This document shows, in pieces, positions 1-9,177 of a DNA stretch of 64,000 bases. A program made the translations under genes and the position numbers. Under the pieces are notes generated by a model that was given only the letters and a program-made list of their open reading frames with translations, did not search any database and was not told the DNA's origin. The stretch covers positions 1-64,000 of the forward strand of contig CAZNFR010000002.1 of assembly GCA_964572225.1 (NCBI GenBank), given 5' to 3'. The DNA is from CAZNFR01 sp964572225. GTDB lineage: Bacteria > Bacteroidota > Bacteroidia > Bacteroidales > GCA-2748055. The stretch's first letter is position 1, and the number at the start of each line of letters is the position of its first letter.

Positions 1-575
1 GGTATTGCCGCATCCAGGTCTGATTCTATTTGATCCCAGAAAAGAATTTGATCGGCATTGGCCAAAGGTGCCAGCAGGTCCTGAGGAATGGTATTTTCTT
101 CGTAAAAGAAAGATCGGTCAAAAATGATCACCAGGTGAAAATAATACAGTGCACGCAGTGTCCTTGCCTGAGCAGCAATGTAATCAAAATTCTCCTGAGT
201 CATGTTCTCAATTCCGTCTACCCCCTTTTCATTTAACTGCTCCAGGACCTTGGAAGTACGGTATACTCCCTGATAGAGTTCATCAAATGTATCTTCCACT
301 TCAGGATCCGAAGAGGTGGTGGCAAAACGGTCGCGGCCCGTAGTTTCGAAAAGCGTTCTGTCATCCCATACACCGAAGAAAAGGGGATATAATCGTCCGT
401 GCAATCCCTTACCAAGCATGGTTACATAGCATGAGTTGATTGCCATTTGGAAATCATCGGCAGTTTTGTACCAGTTATCTACCGAAAGAGAATTATTTTC
501 AACATCAAGAATATCCTCTGAACAAGAGGAGAATATTAATAATAACGCTGAAAGAATAAGAATATATTTTTTCAT
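1..575 (-). CDS. SusD/RagB-family nutrient-binding outer membrane lipoprotein (3' end outside window)
   Basis: The first 191 codons are present and the frame is open to the window edge. The N-terminus is a lipoprotein signal: a Leu/Ile-rich stretch ending in FSSC followed by acidic residues, so the mature protein should be tethered to the outer membrane. What follows (NNSLSVDNWYKT, then helical stretches with ARTLRALYYFHLV) is typical of the TPR-rich N-terminal half of SusD/RagB proteins, which cap a SusC transporter and capture an oligosaccharide or peptide outside the cell. It starts 19 bases after the susC-like stop, so the two are surely co-transcribed. The substrate cannot be told from the visible part. 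Family assignment is firm. Confidence 0.9.
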   Translation of the reverse strand, partial: MKKYILILSALLLIFSSCSEDILDVENNSLSVDNWYKTADDFQMAINSCYVTMLGKGLHGRLYPLFFGVWDDRTLFETTGRDRFATTSSDPEVEDTFDELYQGVYRTSKVLEQLNEKGVDGIENMTQENFDYIAAQARTLRALYYFHLVIIFDRSFFYEENTIPQDLLAPLANADQILFWDQIESDLDAAI

Positions 576-594
576 GTCTGATTAATTTATCTGA

Positions 595-3500
595 TTAAAA
601 ATCGATCTGTAAGCCACCAATGATTGTTCTGGGAAGTGGATATTTATTAACATCCACCCCGGGTAAGGTAGGTTCATCATTATTGAGTGGTGATTCTGGA
701 TCATATCCGGTGTATTTAGTGAAGGTGTATATATTGGCAGCACTTACGTAAAACCTTACTTTGGAAAGTCCTACAGAATTTGTAATGGAGGCTGGCAATT
801 GATAACCCAGCTGAACATCCTTCAGCCTGAGGAAGGAAGCATCTTCCACCCACCAGGTGGAGGTCCGGGTATTATCGTTGGTGTTATTGGGATCCAATCT
901 TAGATACTCTGTGGTTGGGTTTTCAGGCGAATAATAGTTTTCGGACCATTCCAGGGCTTTATTATGGTCCAGATCCTGGGTTTCGAAGGAAAAGATATCC
1001 CTTCGTTGTGTATTCAGGATCTGGGCATCATGAACCCCATAGAAAAAGACAGAAAAATCAAAATTTTTCCAAAAGATCTCCCCTCCGAAGCTATAGGTAA
1101 GATCGGGGACTGCTTTTCCAATGATGGTTCTGTCCTGATCATTGATCCTTCCATCCTGGTTCAGGTCCTTAAATCTGAGGTCACCAGGAGATGGAATGCC
1201 TGTTACAGGTTCGGCATAGAGGTAGTTTCCTTCCTCGTCAAAATCCGATTCCTGAATGATCCCTTCGGCAACATATCCAAAAAGGCTTCCGATGGTGTGG
1301 CCAATTCGGGTAATATTGTTATCGTTGATGATGGAAGATGGCATATAAACCACTTCATTCTTTACGGTAGCAAGGTTGGCAAATATCTGATAATTGAATG
1401 CACCTTCCATTTTACTGAACCTGACATCGAATTCTACACCCTGGTTCTGTACTTCCGCGATATTATAATAGGCACCCACATCATTCCATTTTCCATGTGC
1501 GGTACTTACGGGCACTTCCATAAGCAGGTCGTCTGTGTTTTTCAGGTAGTACTCCACACTAAGTTGCAGGCGGTTTCGGAAGGCATTCAGATCCAATCCG
1601 ACATTGGTCATACTGGAAGATTCCCATTTGATGATCGGGTTACCAATGGTCCATAATTCATTCAAAGCTAAAGCCTCCGTCTGGTCTACTCCGAAAACCG
1701 GACTGAAATGGAGGGGCTCGGCCAATGAGGTCTGGTACCGAAACCCCCCAATATTTGAATTACCTGTAAGACCCCAGCCGACTCTCAATTTCAGCATATT
1801 GATGCTTTCTACATTCTTCAGGAAATCTTCATTTACCTTCCATGCTAAAGAGAAAGAAGGGAAGTTACCCCAGCGGCGGTCGGATCCAAATCTGGAATTC
1901 CCATCGCGGCGAATACTGGTCGTGAGATAATATTTCGAAGCGTAATCGTACATAACCCTTCCCAGGTAAGAGATCTGTGAAAAGCTATTGGGAGAATTAT
2001 CTCCGATAGCAGTGCGCCCGTCGGGGTTGGATTGGGAAATTACGTTCAGTTGTTCAAACGGAAATCCTGTCGCATTTACCGTCGAATTGGCAAAATCGCT
2101 GGTTCGTACATCGTATACGGCAACAGCGTTGAAAGAATGCTGACCAAAATCACGGATAAAATTCAGTTTGTTTTCCCAGGCATAGGTGCTTCCGGAATTG
2201 AACTGTTCATTCAGATTCGCACTGGGTTCACTTCTTACTCCCATATCGTATGCTGGAGTCCATTCTGAATGCCTCGTGCTATAAGAACGGATGGAGGGTG
2301 TGGTTGTAAAGATCAGCCAGTTGAAAGGTTTGATCTCCATGTAAACATTAGCCAGGATATTATCCGAGTAATGCCAGTCTTCCGGTATGGACACGATCCC
2401 CTTGGGATTAAACTTATCGTTACCACCGGTATTCAGGATATTATCCACATCACCGTCTCCGTCAAAATCATCTCCTGTTCCATCCCCGTCAGGATCCCAG
2501 AGATAACCGATTTGTGCACCTTCAAATCCTTCCTTATTGTTTTCATTATACACTTTCATCAAGGGTGAAGATTCGAGTGCCATACCCCAGGCACTTCCAT
2601 TGGCGGTTCTCCATTTGCTCCGGGTTAAATTGAGGGACTCTCCGACCTTCACATAGTCGCCCAGCTTGAAATCGGAGTTTGCCCTGAAATTATACCTTCG
2701 GGTATTGGTATTGATAAGCAATCCGGTTTCGTCATAAACGTTGGCCGAGATGCTGTAACCGCCCGACTCAAAACCATTGGCGACACGAACAAAGATATTG
2801 CTCGTATTACTGTTTTGAAGGATCTCATCCTGCCAGTCGGTACCTTCCTGCCAACCATTCCCATAATACCACTCACGAAACTCGTCGGTATAGGCGGGCT
2901 GAAGATTCACGTTATTCTCTTCATAAACGGAGTTGAAAAAATCAGCATACTGATCCGCATTCATCAGTTCAAATTTCCTTGGTCGGAAATTCACGCCGGT
3001 ATAAGCTGAAAGTGAAACATCCAGTTTTTCACTGCTACCTCTTTTGGTTGTGATCATAATAACCCCGTTAGCACCATCGGCTCCGTAGATCGCGGTTGCC
3101 GAAGCATCTTTCAGAACAGAAAGGGACTCAATATCCTCGGGGGCCACTGAATTCAGACTACCTCCGATAATCCCGTCTATAACCACCAGTGGATCGGGGT
3201 CATTGGTGATGGATCCTATTCCCCTGACCCGGATATTATAGTTGCCGCCGGGATCCCCACTTTGCATTACCACCACCCCGGATGCACGTCCCTGAAGGGC
3301 TTTAGCAACATTAGGGATGGGTGTCCGGTTAAGCTCTTCCGATGTAACGACACCTACAGCACCGGTTAGGTCTTCCTTTCGAACCGTACCGTAACCAATA
3401 ACGACTACATCTTCAAGAACCTCGGATGCGACCTGCATTTGAACCGACAATTCGCTCCGTCCTTCAAGAGCAACCGTTTGCGATTCATAACCTATAAATG

Positions 3501-3744
3501 AAAAAGTCAGCGAGGCTGAAGGGTCACTCACATTAATGCTGAATTCCCCCTGGATACCGGTGATGGTCCCGTTGGTAGTTCCGGTCTCAATAACATTGAC
3601 CCCGGGCATGGGAGCCCCGTTTTCATCCATTATTTTTCCGGTAATTTCCTGGCCAAATCCGCTTATGAAAGTAAAGCCTGATAGGATAGCCGCAAAGAAG
3701 AGGATCATTATGCGGTTCCTTCCTGGTTGATTGGATCTTAACAT
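595..3744 (-). CDS. SusC/RagA-family TonB-linked outer membrane transporter
   Basis: 1049 residues, the usual length for SusC. In order: an N-terminal signal (hydrophobic about residues 12-30), a carboxypeptidase-like regulatory domain (about 33-105; ITGKIMDENGAPMPGVNV), a plug domain (about 120-235) with the SusC signature LKDASATAIYGADGANGVI, then a beta-barrel ending in an aromatic-hydrophobic strand (GGLQIDF). The protein imports a ligand bound by the SusD partner encoded immediately downstream, using TonB/ExbBD energy. An unusual Asp/Gly-rich stretch (DPDGDG and FDGDGDVD, about residues 417-435) looks like a calcium-binding loop. No sigma or anti-sigma regulator gene lies beside it in the window. 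Substrate unknown. Confidence 0.95.
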   Translation of the reverse strand: MLRSNQPGRNRIMILFFAAILSGFTFISGFGQEITGKIMDENGAPMPGVNVIETGTTNGTITGIQGEFSINVSDPSASLTFSFIGYESQTVALEGRSELSVQMQVASEVLEDVVVIGYGTVRKEDLTGAVGVVTSEELNRTPIPNVAKALQGRASGVVVMQSGDPGGNYNIRVRGIGSITNDPDPLVVIDGIIGGSLNSVAPEDIESLSVLKDASATAIYGADGANGVIMITTKRGSSEKLDVSLSAYTGVNFRPRKFELMNADQYADFFNSVYEENNVNLQPAYTDEFREWYYGNGWQEGTDWQDEILQNSNTSNIFVRVANGFESGGYSISANVYDETGLLINTNTRRYNFRANSDFKLGDYVKVGESLNLTRSKWRTANGSAWGMALESSPLMKVYNENNKEGFEGAQIGYLWDPDGDGTGDDFDGDGDVDNILNTGGNDKFNPKGIVSIPEDWHYSDNILANVYMEIKPFNWLIFTTTPSIRSYSTRHSEWTPAYDMGVRSEPSANLNEQFNSGSTYAWENKLNFIRDFGQHSFNAVAVYDVRTSDFANSTVNATGFPFEQLNVISQSNPDGRTAIGDNSPNSFSQISYLGRVMYDYASKYYLTTSIRRDGNSRFGSDRRWGNFPSFSLAWKVNEDFLKNVESINMLKLRVGWGLTGNSNIGGFRYQTSLAEPLHFSPVFGVDQTEALALNELWTIGNPIIKWESSSMTNVGLDLNAFRNRLQLSVEYYLKNTDDLLMEVPVSTAHGKWNDVGAYYNIAEVQNQGVEFDVRFSKMEGAFNYQIFANLATVKNEVVYMPSSIINDNNITRIGHTIGSLFGYVAEGIIQESDFDEEGNYLYAEPVTGIPSPGDLRFKDLNQDGRINDQDRTIIGKAVPDLTYSFGGEIFWKNFDFSVFFYGVHDAQILNTQRRDIFSFETQDLDHNKALEWSENYYSPENPTTEYLRLDPNNTNDNTRTSTWWVEDASFLRLKDVQLGYQLPASITNSVGLSKVRFYVSAANIYTFTKYTGYDPESPLNNDEPTLPGVDVNKYPLPRTIIGGLQIDF

Positions 3745-3925
3745 GATTAGAAATTTAGTTAGTAGTTCTACATTGATTTCAATGGGTGAAAATACATAAA
3801 TTGCTCAAATTTGGAAAGAACTGGGGTCATATTCCCTTTTTTTCCATTATCAGGTAAGAAAAAAAAATCGTTCAACTTTTTTATCCGGTTGCTGTTTAGA
3901 ATTTCAGAAATAATCCTCCAACTTA

Positions 3926-5608
3926 ATGAAAAGATCCATTAACCCTTACAGCAAAAAAATTACTCAGGATGACAGTCTGCCGGCAGCACGGGCCATGCTT
4001 CATGCCACTGGAATGAAAAAAAGTGATTTTTCAAGGGCCCAGATAGGAATTGTCAGTACCGGCTTTGACGGAAATCCCTGCAACATGCATTTAAATGGTT
4101 TTGCAGAGAAAATTAAGGGTTCCGTGAATTCCCACCCCGAATTATACGGTCTTGTTTTTCATACTATAGGAGTGAGTGACGGTATAAGTAACGGAACCTC
4201 AGGAATGCGGTATTCCCTTCCGTCCCGCGAGATTATTGCCGATTCCATAGAAACGGTGGCCCAGGCTCAGTTTTACGATGCCCTTATACCTGTGGTAGGT
4301 TGTGATAAAAATATGCCGGGGGCCATGATCGCCCTGGGAAGGCTCAACCGGCCTTCCATTCTGGTTTATGGCGGAACTGTTAAAAAAGGGAGTTGGAAAG
4401 GAAAAGACCTGAATATTGTGTCCGCTTTTGAAGCCTATGGGGAAAAATTGAAAGGAACCATTGCTGCTGTCGACTACGAGGGGATCATTGAAAACAGTAT
4501 TCCGGGTGCGGGAGCTTGTGGGGGTATGTATACCGCAAATACCATGGCGGCAGCCATTGAATGCATGGGAATGAGCCTGCCCTATTCTTCTTCCTCCCCT
4601 GCCCTCAGCCCTGAAAAAGAAAATGAACTCTCCCTTTTGGGTCCGGCCATCCATAATCTTTTAAAAGAAGATATACGACCCCGGGATATTATAACCCGCG
4701 AAGCCTTTTTGAACGCGATAAAACTGATCATGATACTGGGAGGGTCAACCAACGCGGTCATACATCTGCTGGCCATGGCCAGATCGGTCCGGGTAGCTCT
4801 CACCCTGGACGATTTCCAGAGGGTCAGTGATCAAACTCCTTTCCTCGCGGATCTTAAACCCAGCGGAAAATACCTCATGGAAGACCTGCATTTTGCCGGG
4901 GGAATCCCCGCAGTTATGAAATATCTCGCTTCGGAAGGAATTCTTGACGACAGCCTGCCAACCATCACCGGAAAAACCCATAAGCAAAACCTAAAGGATC
5001 TTCCCGGACTTGAGGAAGGACAGAGAATTATAATGCCTGTGGAAAAACCTCTTAAGAGTGACGGGCACATCAGAATTCTGAAGGGTAACCTTGCCGAAGA
5101 AGGTGCCGTGGCAAAAATAACGGGCAAGGAGGGAATCCGTTTCTCAGGTCCGGCCCGGATATACGAAGATGAATTTGAGGCTATCCGGGGAATTGAAAAT
5201 GAAGTAAAAAAGGGAGATGTTATTGTCATCCGGAATTGTGGTCCCAAAGGAGCACCCGGCATGCCCGAAATGCTTAAACCTACCGGAGCCATTGTGGGTG
5301 CGGGACTGGGAAAAGAGGTTGCTCTTATTACCGATGGGAGATTTTCGGGAGGTTCTCATGGTTTTGTAGTGGGACATATCAGTCCGGAGGCGTATAGCGG
5401 CGGACTCCTGGCGTGGATACAAAACGGGGATATCATCCATATCGATGCCGAAAAAAATTCCCTAAAGGTTGACCTGGATGAAACAGAAATTGCAAAGAGA
5501 AAGCTTAACTCCGTTCTCCCCAATCCCAAACCGGCTTCGGGGATGCTCGCCAAGTACAGAAAACTCGCAGGTTCTGCCTCCCAGGGCTGTGTAACCGACG
5601 AAGATTAA
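3926..5608 (+). CDS. ilvD: Dihydroxy-acid dehydratase
   Basis: 560 residues, normal for IlvD/Edd-family dehydratases. It should dehydrate 2,3-dihydroxy-3-methylvalerate and 2,3-dihydroxyisovalerate in isoleucine and valine synthesis in the cytoplasm. The three cysteines expected to hold the Fe-S cluster are present: C52 (GNPCNMH), C126 (VVGCDKNMPG) and C198 (GAGACGGMYTANTM). D85, D127 and K128 fit the Mg/carbamylated-lysine site. The opening (NPYSKKITQDDSLPAARAMLHATG) matches the form common in Bacteroidota. It stands alone: no ilvB, ilvN, ilvC or leu gene is nearby. The IlvD/Edd family also contains sugar-acid dehydratases, so a catabolic role is a weaker alternative given the carbohydrate genes around it. 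Confidence 0.9.
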   Translation: MKRSINPYSKKITQDDSLPAARAMLHATGMKKSDFSRAQIGIVSTGFDGNPCNMHLNGFAEKIKGSVNSHPELYGLVFHTIGVSDGISNGTSGMRYSLPSREIIADSIETVAQAQFYDALIPVVGCDKNMPGAMIALGRLNRPSILVYGGTVKKGSWKGKDLNIVSAFEAYGEKLKGTIAAVDYEGIIENSIPGAGACGGMYTANTMAAAIECMGMSLPYSSSSPALSPEKENELSLLGPAIHNLLKEDIRPRDIITREAFLNAIKLIMILGGSTNAVIHLLAMARSVRVALTLDDFQRVSDQTPFLADLKPSGKYLMEDLHFAGGIPAVMKYLASEGILDDSLPTITGKTHKQNLKDLPGLEEGQRIIMPVEKPLKSDGHIRILKGNLAEEGAVAKITGKEGIRFSGPARIYEDEFEAIRGIENEVKKGDVIVIRNCGPKGAPGMPEMLKPTGAIVGAGLGKEVALITDGRFSGGSHGFVVGHISPEAYSGGLLAWIQNGDIIHIDAEKNSLKVDLDETEIAKRKLNSVLPNPKPASGMLAKYRKLAGSASQGCVTDED

Positions 5609-5688
5609 TCTTAATGATAATTTAAAGCCAGCGAAAATCTTTTGTTAAAAGGAAAGAATATTTTTACCTAAAAAATAAAGAAAATATC

Positions 5689-7263
5689 ATGTTTAAATCA
5701 ATTATTCCCCTAGGCCTTCTTTTGATTTTTGGAGGCAGCGTTTTCTCCCAGGATCTGGTGACCGGTACTGTATTCGAGGACAAGAATGGCGATGGTATTC
5801 AAAATACGGGAGAACCCGGTATACCAAAGGTCTCGGTGTCCAACGGGGAGACTGTGGTAATAACCGGAAAAAATGGGAAATACAATATTCCGCTTGGAGA
5901 GGAAGGAAATATTTTTGTGATAAAACCCTCCGATTACCAATATCCGGTGAATGAAGACCAACTCGTTAGTTTTTATTACCTGCATCGACCTCTTGGCTCC
6001 CCTGATCTTGAGTTTTCGGGATTAACCCCAACCGGCAGCTTACCGGAGGCGGTGAATTTTCCACTTATCAAAAAGGAAAGTCAGGAAGATTTCAGCATCC
6101 TCGTATTTTCAGATCCTCAACCCTACTCCATCCGTGAAGTTGGATACTATGAAGACGACATTGTAGAGGATGTAAAAAGAACCGAACAGTATTCCTTTGG
6201 AATTACCCTGGGGGATAATGTCGGTGATAACCTTGATCTGTTCTATCCTCTGGTGAATGCCACGAAAAGCCTGAGTCTTCCCTGGTATTATGTACTTGGC
6301 AACCATGATATGAATTTTGATGCAAAGGTCCGTGAGCATTCCGACGAAACTTACGAAAGCCGGTTCGGTCCGTCTACGTATGCATTTAATGAAGGTAAGG
6401 TCCATTTCATAATCCTAAATGATGTCATTTTTCCAAACACATACAATGATCGTTTTTATGTAGGCGGACTGAGCGAGAGGCAGTTTACTTTTATTGAAAA
6501 TGATCTGAAAAACGTACCTGAAGATTTCCTGGTGGTACTATGCATGCACATTCCCCTTTTCAATGAGGAAGGATGGGGTGAAACATTCAGAAATGCTGAC
6601 CGCGAGAGACTTTTTAAAATCCTTTCTCCTTTCAGGTATACCTTATCCCTCTCCGGGCATACACATATACAAAAGCATTATTTCTTTACCGAAAAGGATG
6701 GCTGGTTACAGGATAAGCCTCATCACCATTACAATGTGGGAACTGCTTCGGGCGACTGGTGGTCGGGCAGGCTTGATGTGAACGGCATTCCCTATTCTAC
6801 CATGAGAGACGGAACCCCTAATGGGTATAATGTTCTGAAATTCGAGGGAAACTCATATGCATATGAATATTTTGTTGCCGGCAATCCGACTGAGAAAATG
6901 CGAATCTATGGACCCAAAACCCTACCCGAAGGAAAATACTCAAGAGCCTCCTTTTATGTGAACTTTTATCAGGGAAGCGACAACGATTCGGTGTTTTACA
7001 GGATAAATCAGGGCGAGTGGAAAAAAATGTCCTACGTAGTTGAACCGGATCCTTATTTTTCAGGAATCCGCTACGAATGGGACAGTTCCGAAGAACTTCT
7101 GCACGGAACCAGACCCTCTAATCCCATTAATTCCTACCACTTATGGAGAGCCCGTTCTCCCTATGGTTTACAGGCAGGTTCTCATACCATGGAAATAAAG
7201 GTGGTGGATCAATTTGGCAGGGAATACAGGGATCAAAGGGAATTTAAGGTAGTAAAAGAATAG
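5689..7263 (+). CDS. Secreted calcineurin-like metallophosphoesterase with N- and C-terminal accessory domains
   Basis: 524 residues. A signal peptide (about 1-20, ending GSVFSQ) is followed by a small beta domain (about 21-130) resembling SdrD-B/MetallophosN modules (FEDKNGDGIQNTGEPGIP). The catalytic calcineurin-like fold follows: D142-P-Q144, GDN at 175-177, GNHD at 204-207, H287 in CMHIP, and GHTH at 323-326. The first motif reads DPQ where many relatives have DxH, a variant I believe is seen in this subgroup. The C-terminal beta domain (about 400-524) fits MetallophosC. The enzyme likely hydrolyses a phosphoester in the periplasm or outside. The gene follows ilvD by 80 bases on the same strand. 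Substrate unknown. Confidence 0.85.
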   Translation: MFKSIIPLGLLLIFGGSVFSQDLVTGTVFEDKNGDGIQNTGEPGIPKVSVSNGETVVITGKNGKYNIPLGEEGNIFVIKPSDYQYPVNEDQLVSFYYLHRPLGSPDLEFSGLTPTGSLPEAVNFPLIKKESQEDFSILVFSDPQPYSIREVGYYEDDIVEDVKRTEQYSFGITLGDNVGDNLDLFYPLVNATKSLSLPWYYVLGNHDMNFDAKVREHSDETYESRFGPSTYAFNEGKVHFIILNDVIFPNTYNDRFYVGGLSERQFTFIENDLKNVPEDFLVVLCMHIPLFNEEGWGETFRNADRERLFKILSPFRYTLSLSGHTHIQKHYFFTEKDGWLQDKPHHHYNVGTASGDWWSGRLDVNGIPYSTMRDGTPNGYNVLKFEGNSYAYEYFVAGNPTEKMRIYGPKTLPEGKYSRASFYVNFYQGSDNDSVFYRINQGEWKKMSYVVEPDPYFSGIRYEWDSSEELLHGTRPSNPINSYHLWRARSPYGLQAGSHTMEIKVVDQFGREYRDQREFKVVKE

Positions 7264-7411
7264 CAGGATTCCCGGGTTCCTGTGGTAAAATAACCTGAGT
7301 TTTCTGAATTCTAAAGGGATTGTGAAATTTACTTTCAAGTCAATTTCTTTTCAATAGCCATTATCTAAGGGAACTTTAACAGGTTTCCGCTGAAAGACTG
7401 TCTATCTCAAT

Positions 7412-7489
7412 CGCTTTGTGCAGGCAGAATCTAAAATTACCCGTTTAGTTGATGGATCCGGACTCGGTCTTTCGATAGCTAAGAATTTC
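7412..7489 (+). pseudogene. Fragment of a sensor histidine kinase ATPase domain
   Basis: In one frame this short stretch encodes RFVQAESKITRL followed by VDGSGLGLSIAKNF, which is the F-box/G2-box segment of a histidine kinase HATPase domain. The intact kinase at 28929-30536 carries the aligned segment RFRQ...GGNGLGLAISKAF. An in-frame TGA at 7391-7393 closes the frame shortly upstream, there is no start or partner domain, and kinase similarity stops at 7489. There the reverse-strand dus gene ends: its stop codon at 7488-7490 lies inside the fragment. It is best read as the relic of a lost kinase gene. No flanking repeats or insertion sequence are seen. Confidence 0.6.
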
Positions 7490-8615
7490 AGTCGTTTGCC
7501 TGGTTATTGGCCCATTCTTTATCAGCTGTTCTGGGAAAATCAAGCACTTCCCCGGTTTCCGGCATTCTGCTCAGGGCCCCCAAAACAATCTCTTTCGCCT
7601 GCTCAACCTGGGTTGCTTCCATTAATTTGGCTCTCAAACTGCCCGCACTTTCAAATGAGCTGACATAAATTTTAAAAAACCTTTTCAGGATAGCGAAGTT
7701 TTTCCTTCCCTCCCACTCTTCCTGAAAGCGCTGAAGATGATAAAGAAGCAATTCCAGTTTCCTTTTTTCAACTGCCATTCCCGAATTGCTGAAAAAGAAG
7801 GGATCCCGGAAAATTCCCCGCCCGATCATCAATCCGTCCACACCCGACGATCTTCCCCGTTCAATTCCGTCTGAATACGACTCAATATCAGCGTTACCTG
7901 TAATCAGGCATTGGGGAGAAGCCTGATCTCGAACAAGTACTGCTTTTCGGATCTCGTTCCAGTCTGCCTCCCCTTGGGATTGCATTTTTTGCGTCCGACC
8001 ATGAACGGTAATATTGGAAGGGACTGCTTTCAGGAGACTTTCGATCCAGGTTTCGGTAACGACAGAATTAAAACCGATCCGGGTTTTTACACTCACCGGC
8101 ACTTTTCCACCCTCCCGGGTGGCATGGATTAATTCTTTTGCCAATTCCGGATGGTTAATGAGAGCGCTACAGGCATTCTTCCGGATGATCTTTTTGACCG
8201 GACACCCCATATTGATATCAAATCCGTCGAAAACAAAGCTGTCTGAAATTTCCCTGGCGGCCCGGTAAAATTTTTCTGGATCAGATCCCCAAATCTGCAA
8301 TACCAACCCTACCTTTTTCTCCCTTAGAAAAGCCTGTTCACGGTATGAAGAATAGAGCCTGTGTACAACCTGATCCCTGCCCTGTTTGTCAAGGAAGCCA
8401 TCAACATTAATGAATTCTGAAAATACCAGGTGTAGCTGGTCAGGAGCAGATGTCCTGAGGATCACTTCCCTAAAAACGGTATCGGTTACCTCCTCCATGG
8501 GGGCAAGTGCGAAAAATCCTTTAGGTAACCCTAACCAGAAATTCTTTTCCGGTAGATTCTTCTCCACCGATCCTCTGTTCAGCTCTTCCCGGAGATCACA
8601 ATTGTGCAGTGGCAT
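7488..8615 (-). CDS. dus: tRNA-dihydrouridine synthase
   Basis: 375 residues, FMN-dependent TIM-barrel enzyme that reduces uridines in the D-loop of tRNA. Visible motifs: LAPMEEVTD (about 37-45, FMN-binding start of the barrel), DINMGCPVKKI (133-143), catalytic cysteine C149 in NACSALI, TVHGRTQ (about 230), and GLMIGRGIFRDPF (about 290). It is closer to the DusC-like group than to DusB by overall motif layout, but I cannot place the paralogue firmly. The first 30 residues precede the conserved fold. The start at 8615 is supported by a good -10 box 22 bases upstream. The 3' end overlaps the kinase fragment. Confidence 0.92.
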   Translation of the reverse strand: MPLHNCDLREELNRGSVEKNLPEKNFWLGLPKGFFALAPMEEVTDTVFREVILRTSAPDQLHLVFSEFINVDGFLDKQGRDQVVHRLYSSYREQAFLREKKVGLVLQIWGSDPEKFYRAAREISDSFVFDGFDINMGCPVKKIIRKNACSALINHPELAKELIHATREGGKVPVSVKTRIGFNSVVTETWIESLLKAVPSNITVHGRTQKMQSQGEADWNEIRKAVLVRDQASPQCLITGNADIESYSDGIERGRSSGVDGLMIGRGIFRDPFFFSNSGMAVEKRKLELLLYHLQRFQEEWEGRKNFAILKRFFKIYVSSFESAGSLRAKLMEATQVEQAKEIVLGALSRMPETGEVLDFPRTADKEWANNQAND

Positions 8616-8636
8616 CTTTGTTCTTTATTTCCTGCA

Positions 8637-8644
8637 CAAAAGTA
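8637..8644 (-). promoter_or_regulatory. -10 box for dus
   Basis: On the minus strand the sequence is TACTTTTG, a full match to the Bacteroidota -10 consensus TAnnTTTG. Transcription would begin around 8630, about 15 bases before the ATG at 8615. The -33 position holds only a T-rich stretch rather than TTTG. Confidence 0.5.
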
Positions 8645-8689
8645 CTTCAATCCAATTTAATATAAAAACATCTTTATTTCCTTATAGAA

Positions 8690-9112
8690 TTATTTAGCTA
8701 TATCGTTTACATCCTTACGATAGCGCAGGTAATTCCCGTCAGGTATCTCGGTCAGTCCGCCGATATCCTTGTTATACAGGTATATCCAGCATTTCTCTTG
8801 GGTCCCGTTGTTTGTTACAATCAGTTTTTGTTTTCTTACAAACAAACTATTATCCTCATCTTTGGGATCATATCCTTCATATTCGTCCAAAACGGAAAAT
8901 ATATTCTGCTTATCGTTAATTTTGTGGATAAACCCCATCACTCTTGAATCCGGTGATTTGTCCGGCACTGCACCGGGATAGTCATCAATCAGGTATAATT
9001 TACCCTTAAACCAACCCGCTCCGACCGGTTGGGTAAATTCTTTTATCAACTCAGAAACAGGATTGAATTTTTTGGAAAGAAGGGTCCCGTAAAGGAAAAT
9101 CAGCTCATCCAT
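8690..9112 (-). CDS. Gamma-glutamylcyclotransferase (AIG2-like) family protein
   Basis: 140 residues from the ATG at 9112; an upstream GTG at 9118 would add two residues. The start LIFLYGTLL carries the YGTL substrate-loop motif of the GGCT/AIG2 fold. It is followed by GWFKGKLYLIDDYPGAV and the acidic VLDEYEGYDP, where the glutamate of DEYEGY corresponds to the family's catalytic acid. Members release 5-oxoproline from gamma-glutamyl compounds or act on gamma-glutamylamines; the substrate here is unknown. It stands alone between dus and the lipoprotein gene, all on the minus strand. Confidence 0.82.
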   Translation of the reverse strand: MDELIFLYGTLLSKKFNPVSELIKEFTQPVGAGWFKGKLYLIDDYPGAVPDKSPDSRVMGFIHKINDKQNIFSVLDEYEGYDPKDEDNSLFVRKQKLIVTNNGTQEKCWIYLYNKDIGGLTEIPDGNYLRYRKDVNDIAK

Positions 9113-9177
9113 ATTCACTATTTAAACATCTGTTTTATAAAGTTTTAGTATTGATCAATTAAATAATAGTTTTATTT

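Noticed and set aside
964..1656. 230-codon open frame antisense to the susC-like gene
   Set aside because: It lies wholly within a clear SusC gene, lacks family features and looks like a by-product of codon use.
4199..4654. 151-codon open frame antisense to ilvD
   Set aside because: Shadow of the conserved ilvD gene; no independent signal.
7488..8615. A separate short protein from the kinase-fragment frame continuing through dus on the plus strand (7418-7663)
   Set aside because: Past 7489 the frame is only the shadow of dus; only the first part resembles a kinase.
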